64,000 nt of DNA, taken from assembly GCA_016714015.1 (NCBI GenBank), contig JADJNZ010000005.1, positions 186,001 through 250,000 on the forward strand, in the 5' to 3' direction. The notes beneath the pieces were generated by a model. It was not told the DNA's origin, searched no databases, and saw only the letters and a program-made list of their open reading frames with translations. Position 1 is the first letter of the stretch, and the number at the start of each line of letters is the position of its first letter. Shown piece after piece: positions 46,696 through 55,676 of this stretch. This DNA comes from Gemmatimonadota bacterium. Lineage in GTDB: Bacteria > Gemmatimonadota > Gemmatimonadetes > Gemmatimonadales > Gemmatimonadaceae. The position numbers and the translations under genes are program-made.

Positions 46696-47321
46696 TCGTC
46701 CGGGACTCCTTCCCCCTCCCTCCGCTCTCTCCCTCTTCCCCTCGCCCCGTGTTCCCTTTCCCTCGCTCCTCGCTCCTTCTCGCCTGCGCCATCGCGCTCG
46801 CTCCAGCCACAGCGCGCGCGCAGGCCTCCGCGCCCACGGTCGTCATCATCGTCCGTCACGCCGACAAGGCCGCGCAGCCGGCGAACGACCCGCCGCTCAC
46901 CGAGGTGGGCGTGGCACGTGCCGCCGCGCTCGCGGACTTCCTCAAGGACGCGCACGTCGGCGCCGTCCTCCACACCGCGACCACGCGCACCCGCGAGACC
47001 GCGCGTCCGACGTTCGAGCGGTTCGGCCTCACGCCCGAGATCATCCCCAACGGCCCGGCACCGGTCGTCGCCGCGGCGATCCGCGAGATGGTGGCCCGGC
47101 ACGCGGGGAAGACCGTCCTGATCGTCGGGCACTCCAATACCGTGATGCCGTGGATCGCCGCCCTCGGAGGCCCGGAGCGCCCGAACCTTTGCGACCACCA
47201 CTATGACGGCCTTTACACGGTGATCATCGGCGCGGGACCGACGCGAATGGTGGAGGCCCGGTTCGGTCCTCCGAACCCGGAGCCGACGGCCCCCTGCGCG
47301 ACCATGCCGGGGCGACCCTGA
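46692..47321 (+). CDS. Exported histidine phosphatase (phosphoglycerate-mutase-like)
   Basis: Histidine acid phosphatase branch protein. The RHG-type catalytic motif reads VIIVRHADKA; GHSNTV carries the second His. A signal peptide (SSLLLACAIALAPATARA) precedes it. The GTG start chosen here overlaps the upstream stop (GTGA) and leaves a long Pro/Ser-rich n-region. A GTG at 46749 (VFPFPRSSLLL..) gives a normal-length signal but follows a pyrimidine-only stretch without Shine-Dalgarno. Substrate unknown; periplasmic. Confidence 0.78.
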   Translation: MIVRDSFPLPPLSPSSPRPVFPFPRSSLLLACAIALAPATARAQASAPTVVIIVRHADKAAQPANDPPLTEVGVARAAALADFLKDAHVGAVLHTATTRTRETARPTFERFGLTPEIIPNGPAPVVAAAIREMVARHAGKTVLIVGHSNTVMPWIAALGGPERPNLCDHHYDGLYTVIIGAGPTRMVEARFGPPNPEPTAPCATMPGRP

Positions 47322-47438
47322 CAGAGTGGGGCGAGCGTTGCGGAAGTCCCTGCGGGACGGCAGATTACCCCCGTTCGCGCCCATCAATTGAGGCGCGGCT
47401 CCTGACTCCCGCCGGCTGGTCCTCGGAGACCTGCATAG

Positions 47439-48728
47439 ATGGCTCGCCCCGCCTCGCCTGTCGCGTTCCTTGCCACCGCTGTCCTCCTCGCGCTCGCACC
47501 GGCTCAGGTCGACGCGCAGCGGCCCGCCCTCGCCGGCGAGAAGGCTCGCGTGGCGGAGGCGGTCAAGCGTGACCTGACCCGCCTCGCGGCGCTGCAGCGC
47601 ACCTACCTCGGTCGCGCCAAGACGTTCGCGACCGATCCGAAGGACCTGAACTACACGCCGACCTCCGGCGCCGAGGTCAGCATCGCGTTCGCGTCGGCCA
47701 ACGCGTGGGCGGCGAATGCCTCGCACCCGGCCCTCTCGCCGGTGAAGTGCTTCGTGATCATCTCGGCGAGTGACGCGGTGGATGCCCCGACCTCGCAGCC
47801 GTTCTGCACCGACGCCGAGCCGGGCACGGCGGCAGGGCGCGTCGCCGATGCCGGGAAGCAGCCGGTCGACACCCCGACGAAGGCCGTGGCGAACACGACG
47901 TCCGTGACGCCGATCCGTACCCCGGCGCCGCGCCCGAGCGCGCCGGCGACGCGTCGGCCGGCGCCGACGCGCGCGACGACGCCGGCCACGACGCCGGCTA
48001 GCACACCGGCCACCACGCCGGCGTCCGCCCCGAACACCCCGAGCCGTGCCCGCGTCGTCGCCCCGGCGGCGACGCCGGCCGCGGCCAGCACCGCCCGTGA
48101 GACGAACGCCGGCATCCGCATGATCACCCGCGACGCCGGCGAGACCAGCACCGCCGATCGCGTCGAGAGCGTCTCGCCGACGGAGTTCACGACGATCCTC
48201 AACGGCATGGCGCGCGATGCCATCGCCGTGATGGACGCGCCGCCGCCGCAGGTCCGCCGCGACCCGTACGAGAGCACGCCGGAGTTCGAGGCGCGCCGCG
48301 CTGCGGCGATGGCCGAGTACCAGGCGCGGGAGGCCGAGTACTTCCGCACCACCAAGCGCTCGTTCGTCGTCTCCCTCCCGGTGCGCAACGTGCGCTACGA
48401 CGCCGACACCGAGATGCTCGAGTTCAACGTCGACGGCTTCCGCCTGCCGACCACGCGCGAGGGCCGCAGCCAGCTCACCGTCGCCTGCTTCACGCGACCG
48501 GTCTTCTGGTGCATGCCCGACTCGGGGATGACGTACGACGCGAACGACCTCTGGAAGGTGCCGCGCGCGACGGCGCGCCAGTTCGACGTGCTCCGCACGC
48601 CGCTCACGCTGACCGCGCGCTTCACGGTGGGGGGTCGCCCCGAGGGCGAGCGTGCCCTCGCGATCTCGCTCGTCGACATGGAGCTCCAGGCGCGCGGGCA
48701 GGTGGTGCAGCGTTGGGCCGGTCGCTGA
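47439..48728 (+). CDS. Exported protein with pilin-like N-domain and Thr/Pro-rich linker
   Basis: 429 residues. Signal peptide ending QVDAQ. The next ~100 residues (RLAALQRTYLGRAKTFATDP, NYTPTSGAEVSIAFASANAW, PVKCFVII) look like the globular part of a type II/IV minor pilin without the N-methylation helix. Residues ~145-225 are a low-complexity Ala/Thr/Pro linker (TPATTPASTPATTPASAP). The C-terminal domain is beta-rich with one Cys pair (LTVACFTRPVFWC). Lies just before the kinase gene. Function unknown. Confidence 0.7.
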   Translation: MARPASPVAFLATAVLLALAPAQVDAQRPALAGEKARVAEAVKRDLTRLAALQRTYLGRAKTFATDPKDLNYTPTSGAEVSIAFASANAWAANASHPALSPVKCFVIISASDAVDAPTSQPFCTDAEPGTAAGRVADAGKQPVDTPTKAVANTTSVTPIRTPAPRPSAPATRRPAPTRATTPATTPASTPATTPASAPNTPSRARVVAPAATPAAASTARETNAGIRMITRDAGETSTADRVESVSPTEFTTILNGMARDAIAVMDAPPPQVRRDPYESTPEFEARRAAAMAEYQAREAEYFRTTKRSFVVSLPVRNVRYDADTEMLEFNVDGFRLPTTREGRSQLTVACFTRPVFWCMPDSGMTYDANDLWKVPRATARQFDVLRTPLTLTARFTVGGRPEGERALAISLVDMELQARGQVVQRWAGR

Positions 48729-48750
48729 CCTTCGACGGAGAGCCCGGCTC

Positions 48751-49806
48751 GTGAGCATGCGGTGCCCGACCTGCGGGACGATGTACGGTGACGAAGCGCG
48801 CTTCTGCACGCGTGACGGCACCAAGCTCATGGCGTTCCAGCCGGGCGGGGCGCCCGCGGCTCCCGCAGCGCCTCCGGCGGGCAGCAACACCGCCGTCCGC
48901 CCCACCGCGCTTCGCGCGAATGACCCGGCGAAGTCCGGCGCGGCCTCGAGCCACGCCAACATGGCCGGCAAGGTCCTCGACCGCCGCTACCACATCGTCC
49001 GCAAGGTCGGCGAGGGCGGCATGTCCTACGTCTACCTCGCGCACGACGTCGCGACGCAGGAACGCTACGCCATCAAGATCCTCTCGCCGGCGCTGAGCAA
49101 GGACGAGAACGCGATGGCCCGCCTCAAGCGCGAGGCCGCGCTCGGCATCCGCCTCGCGCACCCGAACGTCTGCCACATCGTGCGCATGGGCGAGACCGAG
49201 GATGGCCTCGTCTATGTCGTCATGCCGTACGTCGAGGGCGAGATCCTCAGCGACCGCAACTATCGCGTCGGCAAGACCACCATCGCCGACTGCGTGAAGT
49301 TCATCAACGAGGTCGCCAACGGGCTCCATGTCGCGCACCAGCTCACGATCATCCATCGTGACCTGAAGCCCGAGAACATCATGATCTGCAAGAAGGCCGA
49401 CGGCGTGGAGTACGCGGTCGTGATGGACTTCGGCCTCGCGAAGGAGCGGAAGGCCGGCGGCGAGCTGCAGAAGCTCACCGCCACGGGCATCATCCTCGGC
49501 ACCCCCGAGTTCATGAGCCCCGAGCAGCTCCGCGGCAAGGCGCTCGACTCGCGCACCGACATCTACTCGCTCGCGCTCATGGCGTACGAGATGCTCACGA
49601 GCAAGCTGCCCTTCGAAGGGAAGAACCAGCAGGAGATGATGATCGCGCGGCTCCGCCTCGATCCTATCCCGGCGCGCAATCGTCGCCCCGATCTGCCGGA
49701 GGCGATGGATACCGCGCTCCTCAAGGCGATGGCCCGCGCCCCCGAGGACCGCTACCAGACCGCTCCCGAGTTCGCGCAGGCCCTGCGCGCCGCCGCCGGA
49801 CTCTAG
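48751..49806 (+). CDS. Serine/threonine protein kinase with N-terminal zinc ribbon
   Basis: 351 residues. The N-terminus is a single zinc ribbon (MRCPTCGTMYGDEARFC). After an Ala/Pro linker comes a Hanks-type kinase: VGEGGMSYVYLA Gly loop, YAIKIL Lys, HRDLKPEN (H202), DFGLAKE, TPEFMSPEQ activation segment, DIYSLALMAYEMLT. No membrane helix or PASTA/sensor domain, so cytosolic. The GTG start has GGAG at 48738-48741; ATG 48757 is an alternative. Substrates unknown. It sits between an exported protein and an M1 peptidase. Confidence 0.92.
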   Translation: MSMRCPTCGTMYGDEARFCTRDGTKLMAFQPGGAPAAPAAPPAGSNTAVRPTALRANDPAKSGAASSHANMAGKVLDRRYHIVRKVGEGGMSYVYLAHDVATQERYAIKILSPALSKDENAMARLKREAALGIRLAHPNVCHIVRMGETEDGLVYVVMPYVEGEILSDRNYRVGKTTIADCVKFINEVANGLHVAHQLTIIHRDLKPENIMICKKADGVEYAVVMDFGLAKERKAGGELQKLTATGIILGTPEFMSPEQLRGKALDSRTDIYSLALMAYEMLTSKLPFEGKNQQEMMIARLRLDPIPARNRRPDLPEAMDTALLKAMARAPEDRYQTAPEFAQALRAAAGL

Positions 49807-49840
49807 CCGCGCACCCACCCCTCACCGGGGTACCATCCCG

Positions 49841-51511
49841 ATGCGCCCGATGCTCCTCCTCGCGCTGCTCCTCGTGGGCCGCGCGGCGTTGTCCGCCCAG
49901 CAGTCGAACGTCGACGTGCTGCGCTACCGATTCGACCTGCGCGTGCCCGATCGCGGCAGGGCGGTGCGCCTCTCCTCCGCGGTGCGCTTCGCGCGCGGCG
50001 AGGGCGTCGACACGCTCCGCCTCGACCTCCTCGCGCCGATGCGCGTCAGCCGCGCCCTCCTCGGCTGCGATGCGTCGTCGGCCGCCGCGGGCTTCACGCA
50101 CGATGGGCGACAGGTGCGTGTCGCGCTCCCCGCTGTCGCCCCGTCGGGACGCATGGCGCCGGCCAATCCGGTCCAGGTCCCGGCCCCCGCGCGCGACACG
50201 CTCTGCGTGACCGTGTTCTACGAGGGCGAGCCGGCGGACGGCCTCATCATCTCCACCGATACCGCGGGCCGCTGGCGCGCCTTCGGCGACAACTGGCCCG
50301 ACCGCGGCCGCCACTGGCTCGCGACGGTGGACCACCCGTCGGACAAGGCGCTCGTCGAGTTCGTCGTCGATGCCCCGGCGGTCCTCACCGTGGTCGCCAA
50401 CGGCACGCGTCGCAGCATCACCGATGTTCCCGGCGCGCCGGGTCGGAAGCGGACCACCTGGGCGAGCGCCACGCCCATCCCGACCTACCTGATGGTCGTC
50501 GGCGTCGCGCCGCTCGTGGCGCACGACCTCGGCGAGACCGCCTGCGGACTCGCGTCCGTCGGACGCTGCGTCCCCCAGCGCGTCTACACCGCGCCGGAAC
50601 AGGCGCGCTTCATGCCCGGCCACTTCGTCGAGGCCGATTCGATCCTGCGTTTCTTCGGGGCGCTCGTGGCGCCGTTCCCGTACGAGCAGCTCGCGCACGT
50701 GCAGTCGTCGACGCGATTCGGCGGGATGGAGAACGCCGGCGTGATCTTCTACGCCGACCGGCTCTTCCGCCGGCCGAATGGCCTCGAGGTGGGCCTCATC
50801 GCGCACGAGACCGCGCACCAGTGGTTCGGCGATGCGGTGACGGAGGAGCAGTGGGGGCACGTCTGGCTCTCCGAGGGGTTCGCGACCTACTTCGCCGCGC
50901 TCTACACCGAGCACTCGCGCGGGGACAGCGTTTTCCGCGCCGAGATGAACCGGATCCGCGAGCAGATCGTGAAGGACGACGTGGTCGCGCGCCGCCCGGT
51001 GCTCGACACGGCGCAGACGGTGCTACTCGAGCTCCTCAACACCAACAGCTACCAGAAGGGCGGGATGGTGCTCCACATGCTGCGGCGCGAGGTGGGCGAC
51101 AGTGCCTTCTTCCGCGGCGTGCGGAGCTACTGGCTCGCCCACCGGCACGGCAATGCGCTCACCGGCGCGCTGCGCCAGCATCTGGAGCGCGAGGCGGGGC
51201 GCGACCTCGCCTGGTTCTTCGACCAGTGGCTCACCCGGCCGGGCTTCGCCGAGGTGACGCTCTCGCACGCGTGGGATGCGGCGCGCGGCGAACTCGTCGT
51301 CACGGCGCGGCAGACGGGCCGCCACGGCACGTATCGATTCCGCCTGCCGGTGGAGGTGCGCGCCGCGGACGGTGCGCGCAGCGTGGTCGTCATCGAGGTC
51401 CCCGCCGCCCAGGAGTCGGTGGTGCGCACCCGCGTCGAACTCGCCGGCGCGCCGAGTACCGTGACGTTCGATCCGTGGGGTGACGTGCTCGCGGTGCTCC
51501 GCACGCCGTGA
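49841..51511 (+). CDS. M1 family zinc aminopeptidase, exported
   Basis: 556 residues, gluzincin. Signal peptide MRPMLLLALLLVGRAALSA. Motifs: GGMENAGVI (GAMEN equivalent, substrate N-terminus), H322ETAH326 with the downstream E in WLSEGFATYF as third zinc ligand, and the catalytic Tyr region. LAWFFDQWLTRPGFAEVTLS is the end of the catalytic domain, followed by a short beta domain. Likely periplasmic peptide degradation. Stop overlaps the next gene (GTGA). Confidence 0.9.
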   Translation: MRPMLLLALLLVGRAALSAQQSNVDVLRYRFDLRVPDRGRAVRLSSAVRFARGEGVDTLRLDLLAPMRVSRALLGCDASSAAAGFTHDGRQVRVALPAVAPSGRMAPANPVQVPAPARDTLCVTVFYEGEPADGLIISTDTAGRWRAFGDNWPDRGRHWLATVDHPSDKALVEFVVDAPAVLTVVANGTRRSITDVPGAPGRKRTTWASATPIPTYLMVVGVAPLVAHDLGETACGLASVGRCVPQRVYTAPEQARFMPGHFVEADSILRFFGALVAPFPYEQLAHVQSSTRFGGMENAGVIFYADRLFRRPNGLEVGLIAHETAHQWFGDAVTEEQWGHVWLSEGFATYFAALYTEHSRGDSVFRAEMNRIREQIVKDDVVARRPVLDTAQTVLLELLNTNSYQKGGMVLHMLRREVGDSAFFRGVRSYWLAHRHGNALTGALRQHLEREAGRDLAWFFDQWLTRPGFAEVTLSHAWDAARGELVVTARQTGRHGTYRFRLPVEVRAADGARSVVVIEVPAAQESVVRTRVELAGAPSTVTFDPWGDVLAVLRTP

Positions 51512-52533
51512 GGGCGCGCGCGCTGCACATCGCGATCCTCGTCGCAGGCCTCCTCGCGACGACGGCGCCGACCGCCGCGGGGCAGGCGCCGCGGACGGCC
51601 TCGCCGGAGCGGCCGACGACCTCGCGCGAACTGCCCGTTGCCGCGCCGTCCCGCGCCGACTCGCTCCTCGCGCGCGGGCGCCTGCGCGCGGCCGAGGATG
51701 CGCTCTACGGAGCTGTGGACGCGGCCCCGCGTGCCCCGGCGGCCCGCGGGGAGCTCGGCCGCTACCTCGCATCGCGCGCGCGGTTCGTGATTGCCGACAT
51801 CCTCTTCGGCGAGGCGCTGCGCTTCGGCGCCGACACGCCGAGCGTCGCGCAGGCGATGATGGCGGTCGCGGCCTTCCGTCCCGACGTCGATCGCCGCCGC
51901 ATCCCCGGCGTGCGATTGCCGGCCGCCGAGGCGCAGCGCGAGGCCGCGCGGCTCGGGTTGCGCGCCGAGCGCGGCGACGCCGGGCCGGTGAGCGGCACGC
52001 CGGTGACGGTGCCGATGATCTTCCTCACCGACGGGCGTGCGATCGGGAGCTTCGAGGTCCGCGGTGCGGGCGGCACGGCGCGCGCGGTGCTCGATCCCGC
52101 CGTGCAGGGCGTGCGACTCGCGCGCGCGGACGACCCGGCGCTCAAGCCGCGCAGCTTCGGCGCGACCGCGCACGGAGCGCCGCTCCTCATCGCCGAGCTC
52201 TGGATCGGCGAACGTCGCCTACGCGGAGTGGAGGCGCGCGTGGATCGGGAGGTGCCGGAGGGGGAGGTGCGCATCGGCATCGACGTCCTCTGGCCGCTCC
52301 GTCCGATCTTCGACGAGCGCGAGGGGACCGTCTCCTTCACGCCCGAGGGGCGCCGCCGAGCGCCGGAGGGTGCGTTCCAGATCCCGCTGGCGCTCGCCTT
52401 CCCCGGGGTCTGGCTCGTGCCGACCGTGGGCGAGCCGCCGGTGGCCATCGCGTCGGTGCGTGGGCGGTCGCTCATGCGCGCGAGCCGCTGGTGGTGGGAC
52501 GCGTCAGAGGCTACCATCGTCGTGCACCGCTGA
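51508..52533 (+). CDS. Exported protein with TPR-like N-half and retropepsin-like C-half lacking DTG
   Basis: 341 residues with signal peptide (ALHIAILVAGLLATTAPTAAG). Residues ~50-130 are helical, TPR-like. From ~165 the pattern fits an aspartic-protease-like barrel: GSFEVRGAGGTARAVLDPAV, where DTGA would be expected but DPAV is found, and later VRIGIDVLWPLRPIFDEREGTVSF. If the fold is right, the protein is catalytically dead. Coupled to the M1 peptidase by a GTGA overlap. Function unknown. Confidence 0.65.
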   Translation: MRARALHIAILVAGLLATTAPTAAGQAPRTASPERPTTSRELPVAAPSRADSLLARGRLRAAEDALYGAVDAAPRAPAARGELGRYLASRARFVIADILFGEALRFGADTPSVAQAMMAVAAFRPDVDRRRIPGVRLPAAEAQREAARLGLRAERGDAGPVSGTPVTVPMIFLTDGRAIGSFEVRGAGGTARAVLDPAVQGVRLARADDPALKPRSFGATAHGAPLLIAELWIGERRLRGVEARVDREVPEGEVRIGIDVLWPLRPIFDEREGTVSFTPEGRRRAPEGAFQIPLALAFPGVWLVPTVGEPPVAIASVRGRSLMRASRWWWDASEATIVVHR

Positions 52534-52545
52534 CCCCCGGAGCGC

Positions 52546-53451
52546 ATGTCGAGCCTCGAATCCCGATTCCTCGCGTTCACGTCGCGCCTGATGATCCGGC
52601 GCGTCGCCGATGGCCCGACGTTCGACGTCGCGGCCTTCCGGCGCTCGATGGACGCGCGGCTCCTGCTCCCGGCCTTCCTGCCGCGCGGACTGCGCGTGGA
52701 GGCGTCCCGCGAGCCGAAGCTTCCGGGCGAGTGGCACACGCCGGCGGACGTCGCGCCGCGGCGCACCATCCTGCACCTGCACGGCGGGGCGTTCATCGGC
52801 GGCTCGCCGCGCGGGTTCCGTCCCTTCGCGGGGTGGCTCGCCGCGCGGTCGCGCGCGCGGGTGATCTCGCTCGACTACCGGCTCGCGCCGGAGCATCCGT
52901 TCCCCGCGGCGCTCGACGACGCGGTCGCGGCGGTGCGCGCGCTCTACGCCCTGGGCGTCGCGCCCGCGTCGCTCGGACTCATCGGGGACTCGGCCGGTGG
53001 CGCGCTCACCCTCGGCGCGTTGCTCGCCCTGCGCGATGCCGGCGACCCGCTCCCCGCGGCCGCGGCGCTCATCTCGCCGCTGACCGACCTCGCGAACAGC
53101 GGCGCCTCCTTCCTCGGGAACGCCGCGACCGACAGCGTGCTCTCGCCGCGGCATGGGCTCACGCTCGCGCGGATGTACGCCGGGGACCATCCGGTGGAGC
53201 ACCCGTTGATCTCGCCGCTCTATGCCGATCTGAAGGGCCTGCCGTCGCTGCTCATCCACGCGAGCGACAGCGAGATACTCTTCGACGATTCGCGTCGACT
53301 CGCGGAGAAGGCGCGCGCGGCGGGGGTCGCGGTGGAGTTCACCGTCTTCCGCGAGATGATGCACGACTGGCACGCCTCGGTGCCGCTGACGCCGGAGTCG
53401 CGGCATGCGATGAAGGGCGTGGGGGCGTACTTTGCGCGCCGAGTAGGCTGA
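52546..53451 (+). CDS. Alpha/beta hydrolase, hormone-sensitive-lipase (family IV) esterase
   Basis: 301 residues. Oxyanion motif LHLHGGAFIGGSPR, SLDYRLAPEHPFPAAL, nucleophile elbow GDSAGGALT, Asp in HASDSEILFDD and His in EMMHDWHAS complete the triad of HSL-type carboxylesterases. No signal peptide, so cytosolic. The stop codon is part of the left arm of a family B repeat. Acyl-ester substrate not known. Confidence 0.88.
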   Translation: MSSLESRFLAFTSRLMIRRVADGPTFDVAAFRRSMDARLLLPAFLPRGLRVEASREPKLPGEWHTPADVAPRRTILHLHGGAFIGGSPRGFRPFAGWLAARSRARVISLDYRLAPEHPFPAALDDAVAAVRALYALGVAPASLGLIGDSAGGALTLGALLALRDAGDPLPAAAALISPLTDLANSGASFLGNAATDSVLSPRHGLTLARMYAGDHPVEHPLISPLYADLKGLPSLLIHASDSEILFDDSRRLAEKARAAGVAVEFTVFREMMHDWHASVPLTPESRHAMKGVGAYFARRVG

Positions 53452-53537
53452 AGGCTGAAGGGTGAAGGGTGAAAGTGGGGGCTTCTGCCTTCTGCCTTCT
53501 ACCTTCTGCCTTCTACCTTCTACCTTCTGCCTTCTTC
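53445..53537. repeat. Family B heptad repeat, long inverted pair
   Basis: Left arm 53445-53475 (GAAGGCT/GAAGGGT units) and right arm 53482-53537 (seven CTTCTGC/CTTCTAC units plus part) are complementary. Stops of the convergent esterase (53449-53451) and CoA-binding gene (53513-53515) lie in the arms. Confidence 0.75.
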
Positions 53538-53965
53538 TCCATCTCCGTCATCAAACATCGGTCCTGCACCACATCGATCCCCGCGCGGGCCAGCACTTCG
53601 GCCGCCGCGTCATGGCGGATCCCCGACTGGAACCAGACTGCCCCCGGCTTCGCCGCGAGCAGGTCGTCCAGGTGTGACGGAATGTCCTGCGGGCGCCGGA
53701 AGACGTTCACCAGGTCGACGCGCGTGCCGATCCCCGCGACCGTCCGGTGGACCGGTTCGCCGAGCATCGCCGTGAGCTCCGGGTAGTAGACCGGCACCGG
53801 ATGGATGCGGAGGCCCGCGCGCTGGGCGAAGGCGGGGACGAAATGCGCCGGGGCGCCCGTTTCGGGCGTCTTGATGCCCAGGACCGCGACGGAGCGGACC
53901 CGGGCGAGCAGGGCGGCGACGGCCTCGTCGGATTCCAGCAGGTGGGTGCGCCAGTCGGTGGTCAT
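53513..53965 (-). CDS. CoA-binding domain protein (YccU-like)
   Basis: 150 residues, Rossmann-type CoA-binding domain as in succinyl-CoA synthetase alpha: SVAVLGIKTPET, HPVPVYYPELTAMLGEPVHRTVAGI, VDLVNVFRRPQDIPSHLDDLL, AVWFQSGIRHDAAAEVLARAGIDVVQDRCLM. Stand-alone proteins of this kind are widespread; their role is unclear. The last residues (KKAEGRR) are encoded by the family B repeat. Confidence 0.85.
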   Translation of the reverse strand: MTTDWRTHLLESDEAVAALLARVRSVAVLGIKTPETGAPAHFVPAFAQRAGLRIHPVPVYYPELTAMLGEPVHRTVAGIGTRVDLVNVFRRPQDIPSHLDDLLAAKPGAVWFQSGIRHDAAAEVLARAGIDVVQDRCLMTEMEKKAEGRR

Positions 53966-53968
53966 GGA

Positions 53969-53997
53969 GTGAAATCAGCCCTCGGTCCGAGTAGATT
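53969..53997 (+). promoter_or_regulatory. Promoter of the saccharopine dehydrogenase-like gene
   Basis: -35 GTGAAA and -10 TAGATT with a 17-bp spacer. It shares TGAAATCAGC, CTC and GAGTA at matching positions with the gyrA promoter. Confidence 0.5.
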
Positions 53998-54039
53998 CAA
54001 GGGCTGTCCACCTTGGCTCCACCCGCTCGGAGATCCTCC

Positions 54040-55191
54040 ATGAAGATGCTCGTCCTCGGCGCCGGCCTGCAGGGTTCGGCCTGTGCGTATGACCTCCTCC
54101 AGAACCCCGACTGCACGGAAGTGCGGCTCGCGGACAAGTCCGTCGACCACCTGCCCGCCTTCCTCCAGCCGTACGTGGGCGGGGAGCGGCTGAAGCTCAT
54201 CACGCTCGACGTGAAGGACCCCACGGCCGTGTCGGTCGCCATGCGCGGCGTGAAGGCCGTCATGTGCGCCATCCCGTACTACTTCAACCTCCCGATGAGC
54301 GAGGCCGCGATCGCGGCCGGCGCGCACTTCTGCGACCTCGGCGGGAACACCGAGATCGTCGAGCACCAGAAGCAGCTCAACGAGCGGGCCGCGACCGCGG
54401 GCGTGACCGTGATCCCGGACTGCGGCCTCGCGCCCGGCATGGTGAACATCCTCGCGCAGCTCGGCATCGACCGCCTGGACTCGACCGACACCGTCCGGAT
54501 CTTCGTCGGCGGTCTGCCGCAGCATCCCGAGGGCCCGCTCAAGTACCAGATCGTCTACTCGATCGAGGGCGTGCTCGACTACTACACGACGCTCTCGTGG
54601 GTCGTGCGCGACGGGAAGCGCGTGACGGTGAAGGCGCTCAGCGAGATCGAGCCGGTGCAGTTCGAGGCGCCGGTGGGCGAGCTGGAGGCGTTCCACACGG
54701 CCGGCGGCCTCTCGACGATGGCGCACCGCTACGAGGGAAAGATCCCGACGATGGAGTACAAGACGCTCCGGTACCCGGGACACGCGCGGATCATGGAAGC
54801 GATCCGCGAGCTGGGCCTGCTCGAACTGGAGCCGGTCGACGTGAAGGGCACGAAGGTGGTGCCGCGCGAGCTCGCGATCGCGCAGATGCAGCCGCGCCTC
54901 ACGAAGAAGAACTCGCCCGACCTCGTCGCGCTCCGCGTGGTGGTGAGCGGGACCAAGGGCGGGAAGCCGCAGACGCACACGTTCGAGCTCGTCGACCGCT
55001 ACGACGCGGCGCACGGGATCAGTGCGATGATGCGGACGACCGGATACTCGCTCTCGATCACCGGTCAGCTGCAGGCCGAAGGGGCCGTGAAGCCGGCCGG
55101 CGTGCACACGCCGGACGAATGCATGCCCGGCGAGCGGTACGTGACCGAGCTCGGGAAGCGCGGGATCCTCATCCGGCAGACGGTCTCGTAA
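54040..55191 (+). CDS. Saccharopine dehydrogenase family protein
   Basis: 383 residues from the ATG with GGAG at 54029-54032. N-terminal NAD(P) Rossmann motif MLVLGAGLQGSACAYDLL; AVMCAIPYYFNLPMSEAAI, HFCDLGGNTEIVE and DCGLAPGMVNILA are family signatures. Related proteins act in lysine breakdown or as carboxynorspermidine or lysine 2-oxoglutarate reductases; the specific reaction cannot be assigned. Single-gene unit with promoter and terminator. Confidence 0.87.
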   Translation: MKMLVLGAGLQGSACAYDLLQNPDCTEVRLADKSVDHLPAFLQPYVGGERLKLITLDVKDPTAVSVAMRGVKAVMCAIPYYFNLPMSEAAIAAGAHFCDLGGNTEIVEHQKQLNERAATAGVTVIPDCGLAPGMVNILAQLGIDRLDSTDTVRIFVGGLPQHPEGPLKYQIVYSIEGVLDYYTTLSWVVRDGKRVTVKALSEIEPVQFEAPVGELEAFHTAGGLSTMAHRYEGKIPTMEYKTLRYPGHARIMEAIRELGLLELEPVDVKGTKVVPRELAIAQMQPRLTKKNSPDLVALRVVVSGTKGGKPQTHTFELVDRYDAAHGISAMMRTTGYSLSITGQLQAEGAVKPAGVHTPDECMPGERYVTELGKRGILIRQTVS

Positions 55192-55218
55192 GTCGCCGAC
55201 ACGCCGTCAGCGTCGCGC

Positions 55219-55250
55219 GGGGGCATCGGGGAATCCCCGGTGCCCCCTTC
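55219..55250 (+). terminator. Terminator of the saccharopine dehydrogenase-like gene
   Basis: 13-bp stem GGGGGCATCGGGG with its complement (one G-U pair) and an AAT loop, followed by TTCGCTTC. Confidence 0.82.
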
Positions 55251-55417
55251 GCTTCACCCGCGGACAAGTGCGCCGATACTTGGTGGACCACCGTCCGGCG
55301 CGCTGTGGTGACCGCCGGTCCCGCGGGGTAGTACGGGAACGGGACCGTGTCCCCGCGAGTATACCCATCCAGCCCCCAGCACCGATGCGTCCCTCATCCC
55401 CACGTCAGGAGGTCACG

Positions 55418-55669
55418 ATGCCCGAGCAAGCGTTCGTCGTGAAGACCTACCCGAACAGCGTGGAAGCGGAGTTCGCCCGTGCGGTGCTCGACGCGAACGG
55501 CATCGTCTCGATGCTGCTGAAGGACAACGCGAGCGGCATGCTCCCGTTCCTCGACGTGCTGCACCCGGTGCGGCTGGTGGTGCGGCATCGCGACGTCGAC
55601 ACGGCGGTGCGGCTGCTCGATGCGACGGCGGCGAGCGATCCGAAGGGAAAGCCCCCGCTGCTCAGCTGA
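55418..55669 (+). CDS. DUF2007-type small signal-transducing protein
   Basis: 83 residues. Beta-alpha-beta pattern MPEQAFVVKTYPNSVEAEFARAVLDANGI, then VRLVVRHRDVDTAVRLLDA, as in DUF2007 domains. The ATG has a perfect AGGAGG Shine-Dalgarno at 55407-55412, which fixes the start over the upstream in-frame GTG. Cytosolic; function not established for the family. Confidence 0.8.
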   Translation: MPEQAFVVKTYPNSVEAEFARAVLDANGIVSMLLKDNASGMLPFLDVLHPVRLVVRHRDVDTAVRLLDATAASDPKGKPPLLS

Positions 55670-55676
55670 CCAGCCG

